Part shown: positions 60,006 through 64,000 of the stretch, in pieces
Numbering within the stretch: position 1 is the stretch's first letter
Layout: each line of letters begins with the position of its first letter
Made by a program: the position numbers and the translations under genes
Notes under the pieces: model-generated
What the model was told of the DNA's origin: nothing
What the model saw: only the letters and a program-made list of their open reading frames with translations
Databases searched by the model: none
DNA from: Bryum argenteum
Taxonomy: Eukaryota; Streptophyta; Bryopsida; Bryales; Bryaceae
Direction of reading: 5' to 3'
Length of the DNA: 64,000 bases
Assembly: GCA_037043015.1 (NCBI GenBank)
Contig: CM073323.1
Coordinates: 27,246,758-27,310,757, forward strand

Positions 60006-63000
60006 TCAATAAAAATAGTCTTGGAAGAACCTGAATGAGAAAAAATAAACAACGAAAATTAGCACAATCCACACAGGCCAGAACCACTTGAACCGCTTGA
60101 CGAAATCAACTCCCTTCTCCAACCACGATTGGTGAGCTTTCTTCACGAGGAGCTTCATCTCCTTCTTCGACTTGATGCTTTTGGCGGAAGAAGATGTTGA
60201 TGCTCGTGCGGCAAGTGCAGTTTCTGATGGTGCTCGTGTAGGCGATGTTGGCTTGAGAGCTGTTGAGGCGACCACAGTTGTTGCAGGTGCCACGGCTCTC
60301 TGCCTCTTCGACAACAACTCGAAGGACTTTGCAGGTGGAGCCTTCTTCTTCTGAATCGGCACGAGCTCCGGTTTCGAAGCCACAATCGGAGACATAGCAA
60401 ATCTTGAGCTCTCCTCTTCACGTAGAGGTGCCACTCCAAGCTTCTTAGGTGCGGGGATCATACCTTTGGCTTTTACCTTAGCGGGTTTTGGCTTCTCCTC
60501 CTTCCCTTGTGATGCCTCTACGAGCTTCCCAGAATCAACCTTGGTGTTTGGGTGTGTAGGCGCGTTGGCGGACTCCACCTTCACACGAACCTTTTTCAAT
60601 GTCTTAGGTACCTCAACTACAAGTGGCAAATCTGCCCATTTCGGAGGACCCTGAGGTGCTCGCCTCTCCAATTCAGGCACCTTCAATGCTCCAATCTTGG
60701 ATTGAGCGGCATGAACTACAACATTCTCTGGTGCTTTGCTCTCGCGAGGGAGCTCTTCGATGTCGACAGGTGTAGGAGGTAGCTGTATTGGTGGTGCGTC
60801 AAATGCCGGGAGCTCGATCACTGCCACTTTGCTAAGTTCGATGGCCCCGCGAGCATTGATAGCCTGCAATTTCAAAACAAATGGTTCAGTTCACTTTAGC
60901 AAGGGTAGAAATTCTTTATGGAAAAAACTCTGGCATTGTCAAAAGTACAAACCTGCACTGCTGCTCTGTAATTTGATGCTCTGATGAGGTTTGACAAATT
61001 GTGTAGTTTAGCCTCCCCTTCGTAAATCTTTCTCAATGGCCCTCCTCGGCCATCGTCTAAGTGAAGCGCATACCTGCACAACTCAAAATTAGAGCCATGG
61101 TCAGTTCACAAATGAGTATAGCTAGCTCCAAAGGGTTAGATTCACATGCATATTTATTGAAGCATCGAGTTCGGCTTCCTTTTGCCCAGTTGAAGGTTAG
61201 TACCTTGATACGGGCATGCCATTATCACATTGTGGAGTTGTCCACTTGATTTGCATTGTTGTAGGCGACACTTTATCGAATGTGGGTGGTGGTGGCGTTC
61301 CAGGTGGATTAGGAAGTAATTTTGCCACAGAAATTGAGCTTGGAGATGATGAGCCATGAACATTATGGGCTTTCACTCGGAACCTGTACTCGCGGCCCGG
61401 AGATAGACCTTTGATCTCAGACCTATTGCATCCATGTAAAATTATCAGCCTAGAATGAACAAATAATTGTGAACCCCAAGCTCAATATTATCATCCACAA
61501 CAAAAAATTCTATTGCTTCAAAATCATCATGGCTTACCAAAGTTCTTGGCCATCGTAGACGACGATCCACGCTCGAGTGGGTGAATATGAGACAGCTTGT
61601 TTTATAGCCGCATTCTTCTTGCCTTGAAGTTTCTTTGGCTCGGAGGGTGTAAGTACTCCCACTTCCTGCATCTCAAGTGTGTACTTGAACACAGGAGCGC
61701 CATTGTCTCGCTCTGGAGCCTAAAAACATCAACAAATAAGGCTGAAATTAGTACAATTGTTGTACTACTGTCATAGTAGCAATGGTGTGCAAGAGAGACT
61801 AACCGTCCATATCAGTTTAGCAACCATTGATTTCGTCTCAATTACTTTGGGTTGTTGGGGAGGACTTGGGGCCGCTTGAGAAGTCTTGCAAATAGAAAAT
61901 TTGCTAAACCCACTTGATCCGATTGCATTGATTGCCTACATCGATAAACATACCATTGATCACAAGCTCAGAAAGAAAGAATGCCTATCAAACAAACTCA
62001 ATTGTATTGCAGTAGTTACGTACCTGGACCCGGAAAGCATATGTCGTAAAAGGATGCAACTTCCTCACAACAAACGCGTTCACGTGACCCTTGTAAACCT
62101 CAGATACCATTGCTGGATCAACAAATGTCCCTTGTGGGAGGCTTTCCTCTCCATACCCGAGATCTAGCATCTCGAGTACGGAGTTCTTCACTGCTTTACC
62201 ATTACAGCTAAAAGAAGTCCAACTGCATGGAAAAGAAAATAAAAAAATATGTCAATATCTAAAGTCTTTTGTTTGGAGTGTAGAAATGAGAGCTTTCTAG
62301 AAACTCACCTCAGAGAAATGGCCTTGGAAGTTACATTCTGAACAAGTGGAGCCTTTGGTACTTCTGGTGGTGCTGAGTCCGTCATCACCACTGAACTGTA
62401 CAAAACCAAAATGAACATCAAATTAGCAGAGTTCAACAACAAACTTCAATTTTTGATGTGTACGTACATACCAGAGTGAGGGCTATCCCCTCGCTCGTTA
62501 TGTGCATAAACACACACGACGTAGTTGGTGCCGGGCTCCAACTCTTTGGCGACAAACTTGTTCTCCCGGATTGTGCTCACGCTATTACTTTTGGAATTTT
62601 GAGGACTGAACGACTGTGTCTGTACATACATCTGCACCAAATTGTCGCATAAGATTGTTTGCAGAAGAGAATTCACAAAAGTAATCGATTTTTGCAATCA
62701 CACATTGTCAACAACCATATCAGCTCTTACCTCCACACAATAGAATTCAATGGATCTCCCGCCATCATGCACAGGAGGACGCCATGCCAGTTCAATTGAA
62801 TGGGTGCCATGTTTCGAAACCACTGGTTTTGATGGCTCTGATGGTGGACCGGATTCGGTAATTAAGGTAGCTGCCGATCAATATAATAAAGTTAAGCTTG
62901 CTTGCAACATTTCTTTCTATGAGACAAATTGATAAGCAAGATGAGAATGATTCACTTACTTTGAAATGTCCATGATCCGAGTGTAGTTAGAGTGCGGATG

Positions 63001-63708
63001 CGTACTCCAACCTTTGATGCAGGTGGAAGAGCAGCCAATTGGTGCGAGCGGGCACTTCCGTGATATACCATGGTCCAGGCCTTACCAGTTCCAAGCTTCG
63101 TGTCAATCTCGAATCTGCAGGCTCAATTTTTCAACATGAAAATCTATTCGACAAAACATTCCATCATAATACATTGAGAAGCGTGAGTGCGATGCATACA
63201 TGGTTCCCGGAGGAAAGGCGTAAGTGTTGTCGTCCCAATTGAGGTGGATGGTTGTTGCAGTGATCCTCCATGTCACGCTGGGCTCTCCAACATGCGAAAC
63301 TAGAGACTGTCCTTGGAACTCTTCAACCCTACTGCCAGCATCACTCTCCATACTCGATTCTGCAGCATCCATGTATAGAGGCTCCTTGGTGCTTGCAGTA
63401 TCGCAAACCACCTTCTCTTTGCCATTCCTTTTCGCGACCTCTTCGGCTTGGGCGTGTGCCTTGTTTTCCGCCTCTACAATGTCGGTAGTTGCAGCAAAAC
63501 CCTGAGATTCTTCATCTTCTACAGACATCATGGTTGAATTTGTGAGATTTGCGTCCACCAGGTTGGAAGCAATCTCCTTCTCTACCATCTCTAAACAGTT
63601 CGTCATCTTCTCTTCAGGCTCGTTCTCTTCGTGTGGCGCTACAGCCGCTGGCGCTACCACCTCTAATGTGACCACTTTTCGCTCTAGAACCGAGTCCTGC
63701 AACAACAT
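60006..63708 (-). CDS. Multi-FN3 tail-anchored protein (FNDC3-like), intact copy 3
   Basis: Function in plants is not known. Eleven exons: 63200-63708, 62960-63114, 62731-62870, 62472-62631, 62309-62390, 62024-62222, 61804-61935, 61538-61719, 61204-61449, 60953-61073 and 60006-60863, giving 927 residues in one frame from ATG 63708. An acidic low-complexity N-terminus (1-135) precedes five FN3-like domains (about 140-221, 223-322, 323-430, 432-555, 560-650), with ELAWRPPVHDGG, YVVCVYAHNERGD, TYAFRVQAINAIGSSG and REYRFRVKAHNVHGSSSPS as clear cores. A Lys/Pro/Ala-rich linker follows, then one membrane helix near the C-terminus (WPVWIVLIFVVYFFSF). The layout recalls animal FNDC3A/B, which also have serial FN3 domains and a C-terminal anchor; orthology is inference. 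Exon 5 must use an acceptor 5 bases downstream of the one in the sister copies. The true start may lie further into the 5' repeat. Confidence 0.8.
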
Positions 63709-63719
63709 CTTGCGCGAGA

Positions 63720-64000
63720 CTCTCTTGAGCTATGAACTTTGGCGCTACAAACCCTCGCGATATAAACCCTCGCAATACAAACCCTTGCGTTAGAGTCCTT
63801 GCCCTACCAGCCCTCGCGTTACGGCCCCTCGAGCTATCAACCCTCGCGTTACGACCCCTAGCGCTACCAATCTTCGCGCTCAACCCCTCGCGCTCAACGC
63901 CGCGCGCTGAAGCCTCCATGCTCAACCCCTTTGCGCTCAAACCCCTGGCGCTCAAATCCTCTCGTTCAACCCTTTCCGCTCAAATCCCGCGTTAAACCCC
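63720..64000. repeat. 15-bp minisatellite at the 5' end of FN3 copy 3 (runs off the window)
   Basis: Same GCGCTACAAACCCTCGC theme as in the other two copies, drifting to GCGCTCAACCCCT units after about 63870. It is truncated by the window edge, so the start of gene copy 3 cannot be fully judged. Confidence 0.8.

Larger units (their letters stand above)
59618..64000. repeat. Segmental duplication, copy 3 (continues past window)
   Basis: Homologous to copies 1 and 2 from the TTAA junction to the window end, covering the whole FN3 gene and its 5' minisatellite. Confidence 0.85.

Overview
This is eukaryotic nuclear DNA from a land plant. The evidence is split genes with GT-AG introns of roughly 90-600 bp, AT-rich repeat-filled intergenic DNA, and plant-specific gene families: cellulose synthase-like C, an At5g41620-type coiled-coil protein, and a plant-type BTB/POZ protein. 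Short introns and a multi-fibronectin-III gene family suggest a non-seed plant, perhaps a bryophyte. That placement is inference and cannot be settled from the window.

Genes. Positions 752-6726, 50655-56681 and 59618-64000 are three copies of one segmental duplication. Each holds an 11-exon minus-strand gene for a tail-anchored protein with about five FN3 domains. The first copy has four nonsense codons. The second has two frameshifting deletions and one nonsense codon. Only the third (60006-63708) can be read end to end, and it needs a downstream splice acceptor in exon 5 to absorb a 1-bp deletion. Between the copies lie four ordinary genes: a single-exon BTB/POZ protein (7878-9089, +), CSLC xyloglucan glucan synthase (14052-16963, -), the biotin-containing alpha subunit of 3-methylcrotonyl-CoA carboxylase (36260-41363, -) and an At5g41620-like coiled-coil protein (45834-47482, -). 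They have unrelated functions and form no operon or visible cluster.

Mobile DNA. About 18-36 kb and 42.6-45.2 kb are gene-free and built of small transposons. The main family is a set of 257-274 bp elements, with one 932-bp relative and two truncated copies. Each begins CCCCTAA, ends TTAGGGG and is flanked by TTAA, which is the piggyBac signature. A 5'-truncated piggyBac transposase lies at 56688-57722, exactly at the edge of the second duplication. One of these elements (50765-51032) interrupts the second duplication at a site that is empty in the first. Also present are a tRNA-derived SINE with a 13-bp target duplication and a GATA tail (20474-20879), a CACTA-like foldback element, a Stowaway-like MITE, three copies of a CACTAAAT-ended MITE, and several tandem arrays.

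Layout. 1-660 minisatellite; 752-6726 duplication copy 1; 7.1-9.1 kb BTB gene; 9.1-14 kb non-coding; 14-17 kb CSLC; 17-36 kb repeats; 36-42.6 kb MCCA and its leader; 42.6-45.2 kb repeats; 45.8-47.5 kb coiled-coil gene; 47.5-50.6 kb non-coding; 50.6-57.7 kb duplication copy 2 and transposase; 57.7-59.6 kb repeats; 59.6-64 kb duplication copy 3.
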